Part shown: in pieces, positions 15,016-23,104 of the stretch
How the letters are laid out: every line of letters starts with the position of its first letter
How positions within the stretch are numbered: position 1 is the stretch's first letter
DNA from: Oceanococcus sp041619555
GTDB taxonomy: Bacteria; Pseudomonadota; Gammaproteobacteria; Nevskiales; Oceanococcaceae
Direction: 5' to 3'
Assembly: GCA_041619555.1 (NCBI GenBank)
Contig: JBFKDQ010000048.1
Span: forward strand, 1-29,243
Length of the DNA stretch: 29,243 nt
Made by a program: the position numbers and the translations under genes
Notes under the pieces: model-generated
Databases searched by the model: none
Seen by the model: only the letters and a program-made list of their open reading frames with translations
What the model was told of the DNA's origin: nothing

Positions 15016-16812
15016 TCAGTCCGATTTGCGCAGGATCTCCCGCAAGACCAGATCGCGCAGTTCATGCAGCAGTTCGATCTCGCCTGCGCTCAGCGTGCGG
15101 GGCCGGAAATCGATCAGGCACAGGGTGCCGAGGCACTCGCCGTTGTCCAGATTGAGCGGCGCGCCGGCATAGAAACGAATATGCGGTGGCTCCTGGACCA
15201 GGGGGTTGTCGGCGAAGCGTTCATCCAGATGGGTGTCGGGGATGATGAGATCCTGGCCGGATTCGACCACATGGGCACAGAACGCAAGATCGCGTGAAGT
15301 TTCCCGGACGCCCAGGCCAATACAGGACTTGAACCACTGCCGCTGGGCGTCGACCAGACTGACCAGGGCCACCGGCACTGAAAATGCGCTGGCCGCGATG
15401 CGGCCGAGCTTGTCGAAGCGGTCTTCCGCCTCGGTGTCGAGAATATTCAGGCCCTGCAGCGTCGCCAGTCGCTGGGCTTCGTTCGCCGGCCGGCCGGCCG
15501 TTGTCCAGCGGCAAGGGCTGCGCAGTGCCCAGGCGCGGATCTTGGTACGTGCATACTTCTCGCCGAAGGGGCTCAGCAACCAGTCGGTGGCGGCATCCTC
15601 GATGGTGGCGCCGGCATCTTTGCTGCGGCTGACCAGCACGACCGGCACGCTGGGCTGGCCGCCCATGGCGGCACGCAGCGGGCCGATCAGCTTCCGCGCA
15701 TCGCAGGTGGGCGGCTGATGCTCGAGCAGGATGCTGGCCGGTGGCGTGTCGCCGATCTGGCGCAGCACGTCCGCCTCGTCATCGCAGCGCAGGCAGGTGA
15801 AGCCTTCCGCGGCGATCGCATCGATCAGGGCCTGACCCAGGTCTGGCGTTTGCGCATGCAGCAGCACGGTGTGTTCGGCCGCCTGGATTTCGCGGCGGGC
15901 GTCGGTCTGAACGCTTGCGACGGCTGTTGGCGGGGCTGCGCGGTGGCCGCCCAGTTCGATGGTCATGCCTTCGGCAGCCGCCACAAGCTCGAGCGTGGCG
16001 CCCTGGTCCGCGAGTTCGGTGCGCAGGTTCGCGATGATCTGGTCGACCGCATAGTCCTCGCGTAAGGGATCATGGTGGGTCAGGGCAAGCTGGTGTACGC
16101 CGGCCTCCCGGCACACCCGCACGGCGTATTCCACCGGGCTGTGGCCCCAGCCCAGTTTCTGCGGATACTCGGCCGCGGTGTATTGCGCGTCGTGGATCAC
16201 CAGATCCGCGCCGGCGATGAACTCCACATGGCGTTGATCCGGCCCGGTGATCGGGCTGCGGCCGTCTGCCATCGCGATGGCATAAGGCTCGTGATCGCAG
16301 CAATAGGCCACGCTGGCGCCGTCGGCGTGAAGGCGATAGCCCAGCGTCAGCGCCGGATGATTGAGGAAATGGCAGCTCACCGTGATGTCCTCGATCTGCA
16401 GCTGACCTTCCACCAGATCGTGATACTCGATCCGCGCCGCCAGCTGATCGATGGAAATCGGGAAATAGGTGTGTTCCATCTGTCCGGCCAGGGTGGTTCG
16501 CAGGCTGCTGGAAAGGCCGCGCGGACCATAGACATGCCAGACGCCCCCGCTTGCGAACAGCGGGGCGAAAAACGGGATGCCCTGGATATGATCCCAGTGG
16601 GTGTGGCTGATCAGCAGGTGGCCGTTGACCGGGCCATCGGCTTGCGCGCAGAGCTGCTGCCCCAGCGCATGGCTGCCGGTGCCGCAATCCAGCACCACCA
16701 GAGTGCCGGCATCGCTGCGCAGTTCAACGCAGGAGGTATTGCCGCCGTAGCGCTGCGTGGCCGGTCCCGGTTTGGCGATCGAGCCACGCGTGCCCCAGAA
16801 CTTGATTCGCAT
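15016..16812 (-). CDS. Metallo-beta-lactamase-fold hydrolase fused to receiver-like and GAF domains
   Basis: The protein has 598 residues from ATG 16812, which has an excellent ribosome-binding site (AAGGAG). Residues 1-290 are a beta-lactamase-fold hydrolase: GTRGS (7-11), GGNTSC (23-28), the metal site HTHWDH (70-75), and further ligands H152 (LNHP), D208 (VIHDAQ) and a His in ALTHHDP (244-248). This fits the class II cAMP phosphodiesterase/RNase Z-like group. Residues about 313-430 have the fold rhythm of a response-regulator receiver (HTVLLHA opening, then ILLEH where the phospho-Asp would be, then VPVVLVS), but the acidic pocket is degenerate. Residues about 445-595 are a GAF domain (LDTEAEDRFDKLGRIAASAF, VALVSLVDAQRQWFKS, CLGTLCLID). 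No signal peptide is seen, so it is a cytoplasmic sensor-hydrolase, perhaps acting on a nucleotide second messenger (inference). Confidence 0.85.
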   Translation of the reverse strand: MRIKFWGTRGSIAKPGPATQRYGGNTSCVELRSDAGTLVVLDCGTGSHALGQQLCAQADGPVNGHLLISHTHWDHIQGIPFFAPLFASGGVWHVYGPRGLSSSLRTTLAGQMEHTYFPISIDQLAARIEYHDLVEGQLQIEDITVSCHFLNHPALTLGYRLHADGASVAYCCDHEPYAIAMADGRSPITGPDQRHVEFIAGADLVIHDAQYTAAEYPQKLGWGHSPVEYAVRVCREAGVHQLALTHHDPLREDYAVDQIIANLRTELADQGATLELVAAAEGMTIELGGHRAAPPTAVASVQTDARREIQAAEHTVLLHAQTPDLGQALIDAIAAEGFTCLRCDDEADVLRQIGDTPPASILLEHQPPTCDARKLIGPLRAAMGGQPSVPVVLVSRSKDAGATIEDAATDWLLSPFGEKYARTKIRAWALRSPCRWTTAGRPANEAQRLATLQGLNILDTEAEDRFDKLGRIAASAFSVPVALVSLVDAQRQWFKSCIGLGVRETSRDLAFCAHVVESGQDLIIPDTHLDERFADNPLVQEPPHIRFYAGAPLNLDNGECLGTLCLIDFRPRTLSAGEIELLHELRDLVLREILRKSD

Positions 16813-16972
16813 GTTGCTCCTTCCTGCTCGTCTGCAGCGGTCGCCCAAAAAGACGTTCAGGGTGCATCTTACCCAGCTTTGCGGGCATGGCACCGCATGC
16901 CCGCGTGTGTGACCTCAATCGACATGATCTTGCCCCGATCGCCCGAATGGCCTGGGGGCTGGTAATCCGCGT

Positions 16973-16993
16973 GCGCTGATCCTGAGTCAGCGC
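16973..16993 (-). terminator. Hairpin downstream of the GCS2 gene
   Basis: GCGCTGA (16973-16979) and TCAGCGC (16987-16993) form a perfect 7-base stem with a 7-base loop, 17 bases after the minus-strand stop of the GCS2-like gene. No T-run follows, so termination is only possible, not shown. Confidence 0.3.
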
Positions 16994-17009
16994 TTGCCGG
17001 CCCGGCCGG

Positions 17010-18239
17010 TCAGAATCTTTCGTCGGCTTGCAGGCAGTCCGCCAGGTGCTGGTAGACCCCATGCAGCGCCGCATGGCTGGGTTCGGGGCCGGCGGCTTCG
17101 ACCAGACGCCGCGCCAGGCTGCCGCGGCGCAGGTAATCCTCGGCGTGGCGCTCGGTCGCTGCGCTAAGCGCGCCATCGGCGGCCGCAAATTCGATCAGAT
17201 CGCCCCAGAGCTGCCCGGCGCTGCGCTGCGAATGCCGGGTGACGCCCAGCAGCCGTAGATAATCCCAGGCGGTGATCGTGACCGCTTCGGCATCCCGGAT
17301 GCAGGCATCGAACAGTTTCGCCAGTGCGCTGGTGGCGTAATTGCGTTGCGCCAGGGCCTGAGCGCCGCTGGCCTGGCTCAGCGCACGGACGCTGGCGACG
17401 ATGATTTCGACGATGGCAAGGTTGGCGCCCGCACATTCCTGGCTGTCGATCACCCCGATCTCGATGTCGTTGCGATCGAAGCGGGCGATGGCGCCACGGG
17501 CGTTCAGCCACTCGTGTTGCAGCAGGCCCTCCGGATCATGGACTGCGATCTCTTGATACAGCGTGGCCAGCAGGTCGTGGTAGGCGCCGATGGTGTAGAT
17601 CGGCTCGGGTACCACCTGGCCGATGATGGATGGGACTCGGGTTCGGGCGCCGCGATAGGCCGTCAGGCCGTGATCCATCGCCACCTGGCGGCGGCCATCC
17701 GCATACGGAGAGGCGGCGGCCAGCGCCGGGATCAGCGGCAGCAGCAAGCGGATCGCGGCATGCAGGCGACCGAACTCCTCATCGCCCTGAAACGGCAGAT
17801 GGATCTTCACGCGCTGCAGATTGCTCCAGCCATGCTGGCCGCAGTCGAAGATCCGATGCAGATGCTGATGGATTCGGTGGTCGCGGTGCGGGAACAGCTC
17901 GAATTCGCCGGCCGCGTCCATCCAGGGGTGCATGGCCCCCGGCAGCAGGCGGCAGCCCGCCTGCGCCAGATGCCTGTCGATGGCGCGGGATTGTTCGAGA
18001 AAAAGCTCGCTCAGGCCGGCGGTGTCCGGCGCGGTGGTCTCAAGCTGGATCACATGCCGCGCCAGCGCCGGCCGCCAGCGCATCGCGCCGGACTGATGCA
18101 CGCTGGCGCCTGCGCCACCCAGTTCGCTGAGCAGTTCGTCGGCCAGCGGGCGGATGGCGAGGCTGTCGGCATCGACAATCATGGCGTCGATGGCGACCCC
18201 GACCCTTTCGAACAGATGCGGCGCGTCAGCCGCGGACAT
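17010..18239 (-). CDS. Glutamate-cysteine ligase type 2 (GCS2)-like amide ligase
   Basis: The protein has 409 residues and no signal peptide. The opening (FERVGVAIDAMIVDADSLAIRPLADELL) resembles the first strand of GCS2 enzymes, in which an early Glu normally stands in a G-x-E-x-E pattern; here the spot reads VGVAIDAMIV. Further family-like parts are HVIQLETTAPD (about 63-73, with the acidic ligand), LLPGAMHPWMDA, and HQHLHRIFDCGQHGWSNLQRVKIHLPF (about 124-150, split here by reading), plus SPYADG and EWLNARGAIARFDRNDIEIGVIDSQEC. GCS2 enzymes join glutamate to an amine using ATP. The start overlaps the end of the RimK-like gene by 14 bases, so the two are translationally coupled. Iyer and colleagues described GCS2 next to RLAN-RimK proteins as a predicted amidoligase system. 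The product is unknown; it is unlikely to be the housekeeping glutathione enzyme. Confidence 0.75.
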   Translation of the reverse strand: MSAADAPHLFERVGVAIDAMIVDADSLAIRPLADELLSELGGAGASVHQSGAMRWRPALARHVIQLETTAPDTAGLSELFLEQSRAIDRHLAQAGCRLLPGAMHPWMDAAGEFELFPHRDHRIHQHLHRIFDCGQHGWSNLQRVKIHLPFQGDEEFGRLHAAIRLLLPLIPALAAASPYADGRRQVAMDHGLTAYRGARTRVPSIIGQVVPEPIYTIGAYHDLLATLYQEIAVHDPEGLLQHEWLNARGAIARFDRNDIEIGVIDSQECAGANLAIVEIIVASVRALSQASGAQALAQRNYATSALAKLFDACIRDAEAVTITAWDYLRLLGVTRHSQRSAGQLWGDLIEFAAADGALSAATERHAEDYLRRGSLARRLVEAAGPEPSHAALHGVYQHLADCLQADERF

Positions 18240-19692
18240 GTTTGCCGGCCTCTACCCGTCTGCGGAATTCCTGCATGATGCGCTCATAGAGGCGCATGCC
18301 CAGCACGGCGTCCTCGACCCCGGCATCGATGTTCGGGTTGTCATTGACCTCGATGACGTAGAAGCGTTTGCCAAGCTGCTTGATATCCACTCCATACAGG
18401 CCCTGGCCCATGCTCAGGGCGGCCTTGGTGGCCAGGCTGATCAGGGCGGGGGGCGCATCGGCAACGGCCAGGGTCTCGGCATCGCCTTCGGATTTCGCGC
18501 CGGACTCGCTGTGCTGCACGATCTGCCAGTGATCCGGCGCCATGAAATAGCGGCAGACGTAGAGGGCCTCGCCATTCAGGACGCCAACGCGCCAGTCGTA
18601 GTCGGTCGGCATGAAACGCTGGGCGATGATCAGGTCCGAGGATTCCAGCAACTGGTTCAGGGCCTGTTTCAGTTCGGCCGCGGTTTCGGCTTTTTTCACC
18701 CCGCGCGAGAAGGCGGAATCGGGCTGCTTGAGCACGCAGGGCAGGCCCAGGCTGCGGCTGACCTCGTCCCGATTGCCGCGATGCACGATCAGGGTGTCCG
18801 ACATCGGCATGCCGCTGCGCTGCAGGCGCTCGGTGAGGAAGACCTTGTTGGTACAGCGCAGGATCGAGGTCGGATCGTCCATCACCACCAGGCCTTCGAG
18901 TTCTGCCCGACGGGCGAAACGATAGGTGTGGTGATTGACGAAGGTGGTTTCGCGAATGAACAGGGCATCGTATTCCGCGATGGCGCCGAAGTCGTCGCGT
19001 TGCACCCGGGTGACATCGAAGCCCTGGGCATTGGCCGCCGCTTCGAAGTGGGCCAGGGCCTGGGCATTGGACGGCGGGTCGCGCTCCTGCGGATTGGCGA
19101 GCAGGGCCAGATCAAAGGGGCGGGTGGCCTTGCGGCTGACCTGGCGGCGTTTCTTGCCGAACCAGTTGCGCGCAGCCTGTTCCAGAAACTCTGCATGGGC
19201 GTCGCTGACGTCGGCCAGGGCCAGGGCGCGCAGCGAATCCAGTTGCCACTGGCCGGCGCGCAGACGAAAACGGGCGCGCAGCAGCGGCACCGGAAACAGG
19301 TTGTAGAGGGCCTTGGCCAGACGGTTGTGGCGTGCCGCCATGCTCTGGCCGAAATACACCGATAGCTCGAACTCTTCGGACTGCAGGCGCCTGAGGCTGG
19401 TTTCCATCAGCGCGCGCAGATTTTCTGACAGCAGACGCGGCACGCTGCTGGATTTCAGATCCTGGATGGTGGCGATGTCGGGGAAGGGTTTCTGTCCGCG
19501 CGCGGTGGCCAGCAGGGAGACGTAGTAGCCGGTGGTCTGGTAGCGGAAGGAGTCGCACAGGTTGTAGACCCGCAGATTGCGGGAACGGGCGAATTCCGGT
19601 GCGGTGAGATAGTCGGCGGCGGCGATGATCTGCACGCCTTCGATCCGTGCTGGCCAGTCGCTGAGGCGGTCGGTGACGATGAGATCGGGCAT
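18226..19692 (-). CDS. RimK-family ATP-grasp ligase with N-terminal RLAN domain
   Basis: The protein has 488 residues. Residues 1 to about 150 match the RLAN (RimK-like ATP-grasp N-terminal) domain: LIVTDRLSDWP, then RVYNLCDSFRYQTTGYYVSLLA, a typical signature. The middle contains FDLALLANPQE and FIRETTFVNHHTYRFARRAE. The ATP-grasp part covers about 290-475, with DDPTSILRCTNKVFLTERL, LPCVLKQPDSAFSRGVKK, and the metal-binding EVNDNPNID near 448-456 (E448 and N450 are likely Mg ligands). RimK-type enzymes form peptide-like bonds by acyl-phosphate chemistry, often adding glutamate to proteins or small molecules. It is the upstream gene of an overlapping pair with the GCS2-like protein, suggesting that both build one compound. 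The start ATG 19692 has only a poor ribosome-binding site but matches the family N-terminus. Confidence 0.87.
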   Translation of the reverse strand: MPDLIVTDRLSDWPARIEGVQIIAAADYLTAPEFARSRNLRVYNLCDSFRYQTTGYYVSLLATARGQKPFPDIATIQDLKSSSVPRLLSENLRALMETSLRRLQSEEFELSVYFGQSMAARHNRLAKALYNLFPVPLLRARFRLRAGQWQLDSLRALALADVSDAHAEFLEQAARNWFGKKRRQVSRKATRPFDLALLANPQERDPPSNAQALAHFEAAANAQGFDVTRVQRDDFGAIAEYDALFIRETTFVNHHTYRFARRAELEGLVVMDDPTSILRCTNKVFLTERLQRSGMPMSDTLIVHRGNRDEVSRSLGLPCVLKQPDSAFSRGVKKAETAAELKQALNQLLESSDLIIAQRFMPTDYDWRVGVLNGEALYVCRYFMAPDHWQIVQHSESGAKSEGDAETLAVADAPPALISLATKAALSMGQGLYGVDIKQLGKRFYVIEVNDNPNIDAGVEDAVLGMRLYERIMQEFRRRVEAGKHVRG

Positions 19693-19789
19693 CTGGGTAG
19701 GCGAACTTCAGGATCAGGAGTCGTTCATGCTGGCCATGCACGGATGGGCCAGGTCAAGGCGGTGGGCCATGTGTGCTGTGCGGTCCGAA

Positions 19790-20104
19790 TCAGTCCGCGC
19801 TGTCCTGGCTTTGGTCGCGGCCAGACGCACGTTTGTAGGGGCTGCTGGCGGGGGCGGTCGCGGGCGCGCTCTCGGCTTTCTTCACCCGAATCTTTTCGCC
19901 TTCAATGGTCTGGCCGTTGAGCGTTTTCATCGCCGCTTTGGCCTCGCCGGCGCGTGGCATCTCGACAAAACCAAAGCCTTTGGACTGGCCGCTTTGCTGG
20001 TCCATGACCAGATTGCAGGATTGCACCGTGCCGTGAGCTGCAAACAGCGCGCACAATTCGGCTTCGGTGAGGTGGCGGGCGAGGTTGCGGACGAGCAGTT
20101 TCAT
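19790..20104 (-). CDS. RRM-type RNA-binding protein
   Basis: The protein has 104 residues from ATG 20104. Residues 1-80 are one RNA-recognition motif: RNP-2 is KLLVRNL (2-8) and RNP-1 is KGFGFVEM (about 42-49). The tail (about 81-104) is low in complexity, with Ala, Pro, Ser and basic residues. Such small single-RRM proteins occur in many proteobacteria and cyanobacteria; several are linked to cold response or mRNA binding, but the target is unknown. An ATG at 20221 in the same frame would add 39 residues unlike the family, so it was rejected. A TATAGT -10 box lies about 30 bases upstream. It is divergent from yaeQ. Confidence 0.88.
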   Translation of the reverse strand: MKLLVRNLARHLTEAELCALFAAHGTVQSCNLVMDQQSGQSKGFGFVEMPRAGEAKAAMKTLNGQTIEGEKIRVKKAESAPATAPASSPYKRASGRDQSQDSAD

Positions 20105-20131
20105 GCGAAAAGGATCTGGCGGACAGCCTGC

Positions 20132-20137
20132 ACTATA
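20132..20137 (-). promoter_or_regulatory. Candidate -10 box of the RRM gene
   Basis: On the minus strand the hexamer is TATAGT, close to the sigma-70 consensus, 27 bases before the start ATG. No strong -35 box is visible at the expected distance. A 10-base direct repeat, CGCTGATGCA (20145-20154 and 20163-20172), covers the -35 region and could bind a regulator. Confidence 0.4.
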
Positions 20138-20204
20138 CCTTGTCCGCTGATGCATACTGCAGCGCTGATGCAGCGGCTGCACCCGGCCGGATCTCTCACA
20201 AGGC

Positions 20205-20747
20205 ATGGACGTGGCGCACAAACCCCAGATTTACAAATTCGCGATCGAGCTGTCGGATCTGGAGCGGCAGTATTATGACTCCCTCGCGCTCACCGTCGCC
20301 CGGCATCCGTCGGAAACCGCCGAGCGCATGATGGTGCGGGTGCTCGCGTACTGTCTCAATGCCCGGCCCCGGCTGGTTTTCGGCAAGGGCTTGAGCACCG
20401 CGGAGGAGCCGGACCTGTGGGCGCATGCCCTGAATGGTGAGATCGAGATCTGGATTGACGTGGGCGAGCCTGCACCCGAGCGGGTGAAGAAGGCCAGCCA
20501 TCTGGCGCGGCAGGTTCGCATCTACAGTTTCAACACCCGGGCCCCGCAGTGGTGGCAGCAGGGCGCCGACAAACTGGCCGGGCTGCGGGCGGAATATTTC
20601 CGCTTTCGCTGGGAAGAAATCCAGACCCTGGCGGCCGGTCTGCAGCGTGGCATGGACCTGTCGGTGACGATCAGCGGCGATTCCGCCTTTGTCGCCTGGC
20701 AGGACGGGGAATGCGAGATCCATTGGTTTCCATTGCGCCCGGCCTGA
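20205..20747 (+). CDS. yaeQ: YaeQ family protein
   Basis: The 180-residue length equals that of the YaeQ family. The N-terminal signature is YKFAIELSDLERQYYDSLALTVARHPSETAERMMVRVLAYC, read in pieces: YKFAIELSDLER, YYDSL, ARHPSET, and RMMVRVLAYCL. Then come LVFGKGLSTAEEPDLW, EIWIDVGEP and the C-terminal CEIHWFPLRP. YaeQ has a fold related to PD-(D/E)XK nucleases, and the conserved acidic residues near EEPDLW and EIWIDVG fit that core. Its cellular role is not settled; an old link to RfaH function was later questioned. ATG 20205 has AAGG just upstream. The gene is divergent from the RRM gene and followed 59 bases later by darP. Confidence 0.93.
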   Translation: MDVAHKPQIYKFAIELSDLERQYYDSLALTVARHPSETAERMMVRVLAYCLNARPRLVFGKGLSTAEEPDLWAHALNGEIEIWIDVGEPAPERVKKASHLARQVRIYSFNTRAPQWWQQGADKLAGLRAEYFRFRWEEIQTLAAGLQRGMDLSVTISGDSAFVAWQDGECEIHWFPLRPA

Positions 20748-20806
20748 GCGCTTGGCGGATGCGCAGGAACCTGCAATAGTGACGCGCCCCAGGCGCCAGA
20801 CCCGAC

Positions 20807-21328
20807 GTGAATACCAGCGAAGACCAGGACCAGGCCACTGTTGACGGCCCCAGCAAGGGACAACTCAAGCGCGAAGACCAGGCCCTGCAGGCGCTGGCGC
20901 GGCGCTTGGTGGGACTGAGCAAGGCGCAGATCGCGGAGTTCCCAGCTTCCGAGGCGCTGCGTGACGCCCTGCTGGAATGGAAGCGGATTCCGTCCCACGA
21001 AGCGCAAAGACGGCATATCAAACGCATCGGCAAGCTGGTACGCGAGCACGATGCCGAGGCCATCGCCCTGGCCATGGATCGGGCGGATCCCGGTAGCAGC
21101 CTGTCGATGAAGGCCACCCGGATTGCCGAGCGCTGGTGCGATCGCCTGCTGGATGAGGGCCGACCGGCCCTCACCGATTTCGTTGAACAGTATCCGGCGG
21201 TTGAAAACCAGCGTTTGCGTCAGCTCCTGCGCAAGGCAGCGGCTGATCTGGCCGCGGAAAAGCCCACCGCGGCGCGCCGCGAGCTGTTGCGCTTCGTGCG
21301 CCGGCAGGTGGTGCAGCACAGCGTCTGA
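20807..21328 (+). CDS. darP: Ribosome-associated protein DarP (YjgA)
   Basis: The protein has 173 residues and is largely alpha-helical and charged. Family-typical parts are SKGQLKREDQALQALARRLVGLS (about 16-38, given in pieces: SKGQLKRE and ALQALARRLVGLS), then RHIKRIGKLVREHDAEAI and ALTDFVEQYPAVENQRLRQL, and finally RRELLRFVRRQV. DarP promotes late assembly of the 50S ribosomal subunit in gammaproteobacteria and betaproteobacteria. The start is a GTG at 20807, the only sensible one for the family length. A small palindrome, GCAGGAACCTGC (20763-20774), lies in the gap after yaeQ. The next gene is convergent, 65 bases away, with no clear terminator. Confidence 0.92.
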   Translation: MNTSEDQDQATVDGPSKGQLKREDQALQALARRLVGLSKAQIAEFPASEALRDALLEWKRIPSHEAQRRHIKRIGKLVREHDAEAIALAMDRADPGSSLSMKATRIAERWCDRLLDEGRPALTDFVEQYPAVENQRLRQLLRKAAADLAAEKPTAARRELLRFVRRQVVQHSV

Positions 21329-21393
21329 GCAACACCGACGCAAACCGGGGGCGGCGGCACGGGCTGATATGCAGGCCCGCGCACTGACCAGGC

Positions 21394-22548
21394 TCAGCCC
21401 ACGCTTAACCAGCGGTCGAGGCTTGCGTAGACGCCGGGATGGCGCAGCAGATCCAGGTGCCCGGTTGCCGGAACCAGCAGGCGGTTGTCAGGCGGGATGC
21501 CGAGCGACTTTTCCGCCTCTTTGTGATCGCCCAGCGCGCTTTTCGGCGCCACCAGGCCATCGCCCAGCGGCCGTTTGAGCAGATCATCCGCGCTTTGCGC
21601 CAGCGACCCGGCGATCGCGAAATGTTCGATGTCGCTGGCCAACGGGGTGTGCTGACGGCGGTCGTCGTGATGGGCGAAGCGATCATGGTCCTGCCAGTCG
21701 GTATCCATCACATTGCCATGGCGAAGGTCGGTGATGCCGGCGCTGCGGACCATGCCCAGGGCGGCCAGAGGCGCCGAGTAGGGGCTGATCTTGAACGCGG
21801 CATTGAACCAGTTGCCGCCACGCTCGACGGCCGAGCCATGATGGGGGGAGGCCAGGTACACCGCCTGCCGGGTCAGCTGCGGCCAACGGTGGCCCAGGCT
21901 CGCAGCGGTGGCCAGCGCGCTGCGCGTGACCAGTCCGCCCATGCTGTAGCCAATGAAACGGATGGAACGCACCGGTTGGGGCCAGTTCTGCACCAGTCGT
22001 TCCAGGTGTGCGGCGAGTTCCTTGCCGTTGGTGGAAATGTGCCGGCCGGAATTGTAGTGTGCCCACACCGGTGTATAGCCCTTGGCCCTGGCCAGGGCGG
22101 CGCCGTGATTGTGGTCTTTCCAGCTGAAGAAGCTGTGGTGCATGGCCAGGCCGTGCACCATGATCAGCAGATCGGGGCCGGCGTCTTCATGCACCAGTTC
22201 CATGTCGATGGCCAGCGGGTTGTCCGTGGCTTCCAGATGATCGCCGATCAGGCCATTGAGGGCCGAGACCAGGGCCAGTGAAGCCATGCTGTCCGGCGCC
22301 TCGCGGTCCAGATGCTCGGTGACCAGGCCGAGCGCGGTATCCACGCCATGACGCACCGCGCCATTGACCTGGCGAATGCTTTCATGCACCAGACCGGCGA
22401 TGCCGGGGGCGCGTCCGCTGGGGGCCTGACCGAAGGGGAGCGGCGTCAGGACAATGTTTCTGTACATGCCTTCGACGATATGGGTGATGCCGTCGACCGC
22501 ATCGAAGCCCAACCGGGCTGCGCCTTGAACCGTTTTTGCCACACGCAT
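21394..22548 (-). CDS. Alpha/beta hydrolase, PGAP1-like esterase or lipase
   Basis: The protein has 384 residues from ATG 22548 (GAGGA about 9 bases upstream). An earlier in-frame ATG at 22617 adds a stretch without family features. Residues 1-120 are a helical N-terminal region with several AVDGITHIVEG-like amphipathic segments. The hydrolase core starts at about 125: LLIMVHGLAM holds the HG oxyanion motif (132-133), and IGYSMGG gives the nucleophile S202. YLASPHHGS (231-239) is typical of PGAP1/triacylglycerol-lipase-like enzymes. Candidate acid and base are an Asp in GDGLVAP and a His in TGHLDLLRHP near the C-terminus. No classical signal peptide is visible. It is divergent from the cupredoxin-like gene, with a 12-base palindrome in its upstream region. 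The substrate is unknown; a lipid ester is a fair guess. Confidence 0.85.
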   Translation of the reverse strand: MRVAKTVQGAARLGFDAVDGITHIVEGMYRNIVLTPLPFGQAPSGRAPGIAGLVHESIRQVNGAVRHGVDTALGLVTEHLDREAPDSMASLALVSALNGLIGDHLEATDNPLAIDMELVHEDAGPDLLIMVHGLAMHHSFFSWKDHNHGAALARAKGYTPVWAHYNSGRHISTNGKELAAHLERLVQNWPQPVRSIRFIGYSMGGLVTRSALATAASLGHRWPQLTRQAVYLASPHHGSAVERGGNWFNAAFKISPYSAPLAALGMVRSAGITDLRHGNVMDTDWQDHDRFAHHDDRRQHTPLASDIEHFAIAGSLAQSADDLLKRPLGDGLVAPKSALGDHKEAEKSLGIPPDNRLLVPATGHLDLLRHPGVYASLDRWLSVG

Positions 22549-22601
22549 GATTGATCCTCGCCCGGGCTGTTGCACAATGGCCTGCAGCATACCTTGTTCG
22601 A

Positions 22602-22613
22602 GTACATATGTAC
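22602..22613. promoter_or_regulatory. Palindromic candidate operator
   Basis: GTACATATGTAC is a perfect 12-base palindrome, 54 bases before the hydrolase start and near the -35 region of a weak TATGCT -10 box (22587-22592, minus strand). The site is AT-rich in otherwise GC-rich DNA. It could bind a TetR-type or similar dimeric repressor controlling the hydrolase, the divergent cupredoxin-like operon, or both. No regulator gene is adjacent. Confidence 0.4.
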
Positions 22614-22717
22614 ACATTAAGGTCGTTGGATTCAGGCGCCTTGCGGCGGCAACAGCGCCCGCGCGGTGATCTCGCCGCCAGGCGGTGAGCGGCGGACAGG
22701 GCCGGAGAGGAGGCGCG

Positions 22718-23104
22718 ATGAAATCAGATCACCGATCGCGAGGCTGGCGCCAGGCTGCGGTATTCGCGCTGCTGGGGGCGGTGCTGCTGGCCCTGGGCTG
22801 GTGGAGTCTGCCCACGCCCCGGCATGAGGCCGCGGGCGCGGGCTTTCACTTCCAACTGGTGATGCAGCAGGGGGTGCTCAGCGGCCCCGCGGTGCTGACT
22901 GCCCTGCAGGGCCAGGCGCTGGAGATCGAACTGCGCAGCGATGAAGCCGGCATGTTGCATCTGCATGGCTACGAACTGCTGCAGCCGGTGGTGGCGGGCG
23001 GTACCACGCGGCTGCGTTTCACCGCGCAGCATGCCGGGCGGTTTGCTCTGGAGCTGCATCCGGCGGAAAGAATCGTGGCGACGCTGGAAATCTATCCGCA
23101 ATGA
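22718..23104 (+). CDS. Membrane-anchored cupredoxin-like domain protein
   Basis: The protein has 128 residues from ATG 22718, with a very strong ribosome-binding site (GAGAGGAG). A hydrophobic segment at about 13-29 (AVFALLGAVLLALGWWS) acts as signal or anchor. The rest looks like a small beta-sandwich: FHFQLVMQQGVLSGP, ALEIELRSDEAG, MLHLHGYEL, LRFTAQHAGRFALELHP. This pattern is that of EfeO-type or cupredoxin-like domains. A full type 1 copper site (His, Cys, His, Met) is not present, since no Cys is found; the two histidines in HLHGY and the one in ELH are the only plausible metal ligands. The stop overlaps the next start (ATGA), so it is coupled to the membrane protein that follows. Confidence 0.72.
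   Translation: MKSDHRSRGWRQAAVFALLGAVLLALGWWSLPTPRHEAAGAGFHFQLVMQQGVLSGPAVLTALQGQALEIELRSDEAGMLHLHGYELLQPVVAGGTTRLRFTAQHAGRFALELHPAERIVATLEIYPQ

Noticed and set aside
20145..20172. Direct repeat CGCTGATGCA, two copies 18 bases apart
   Set aside because: Two short copies alone are not enough for a CRISPR-like array or a defined operator. It is mentioned only with the neighbouring promoter.
21329..21393. Possible terminator between darP and the hydrolase gene
   Set aside because: Only a 5-base CGGGC/GCCCG stem is present, with no T-run on either strand.
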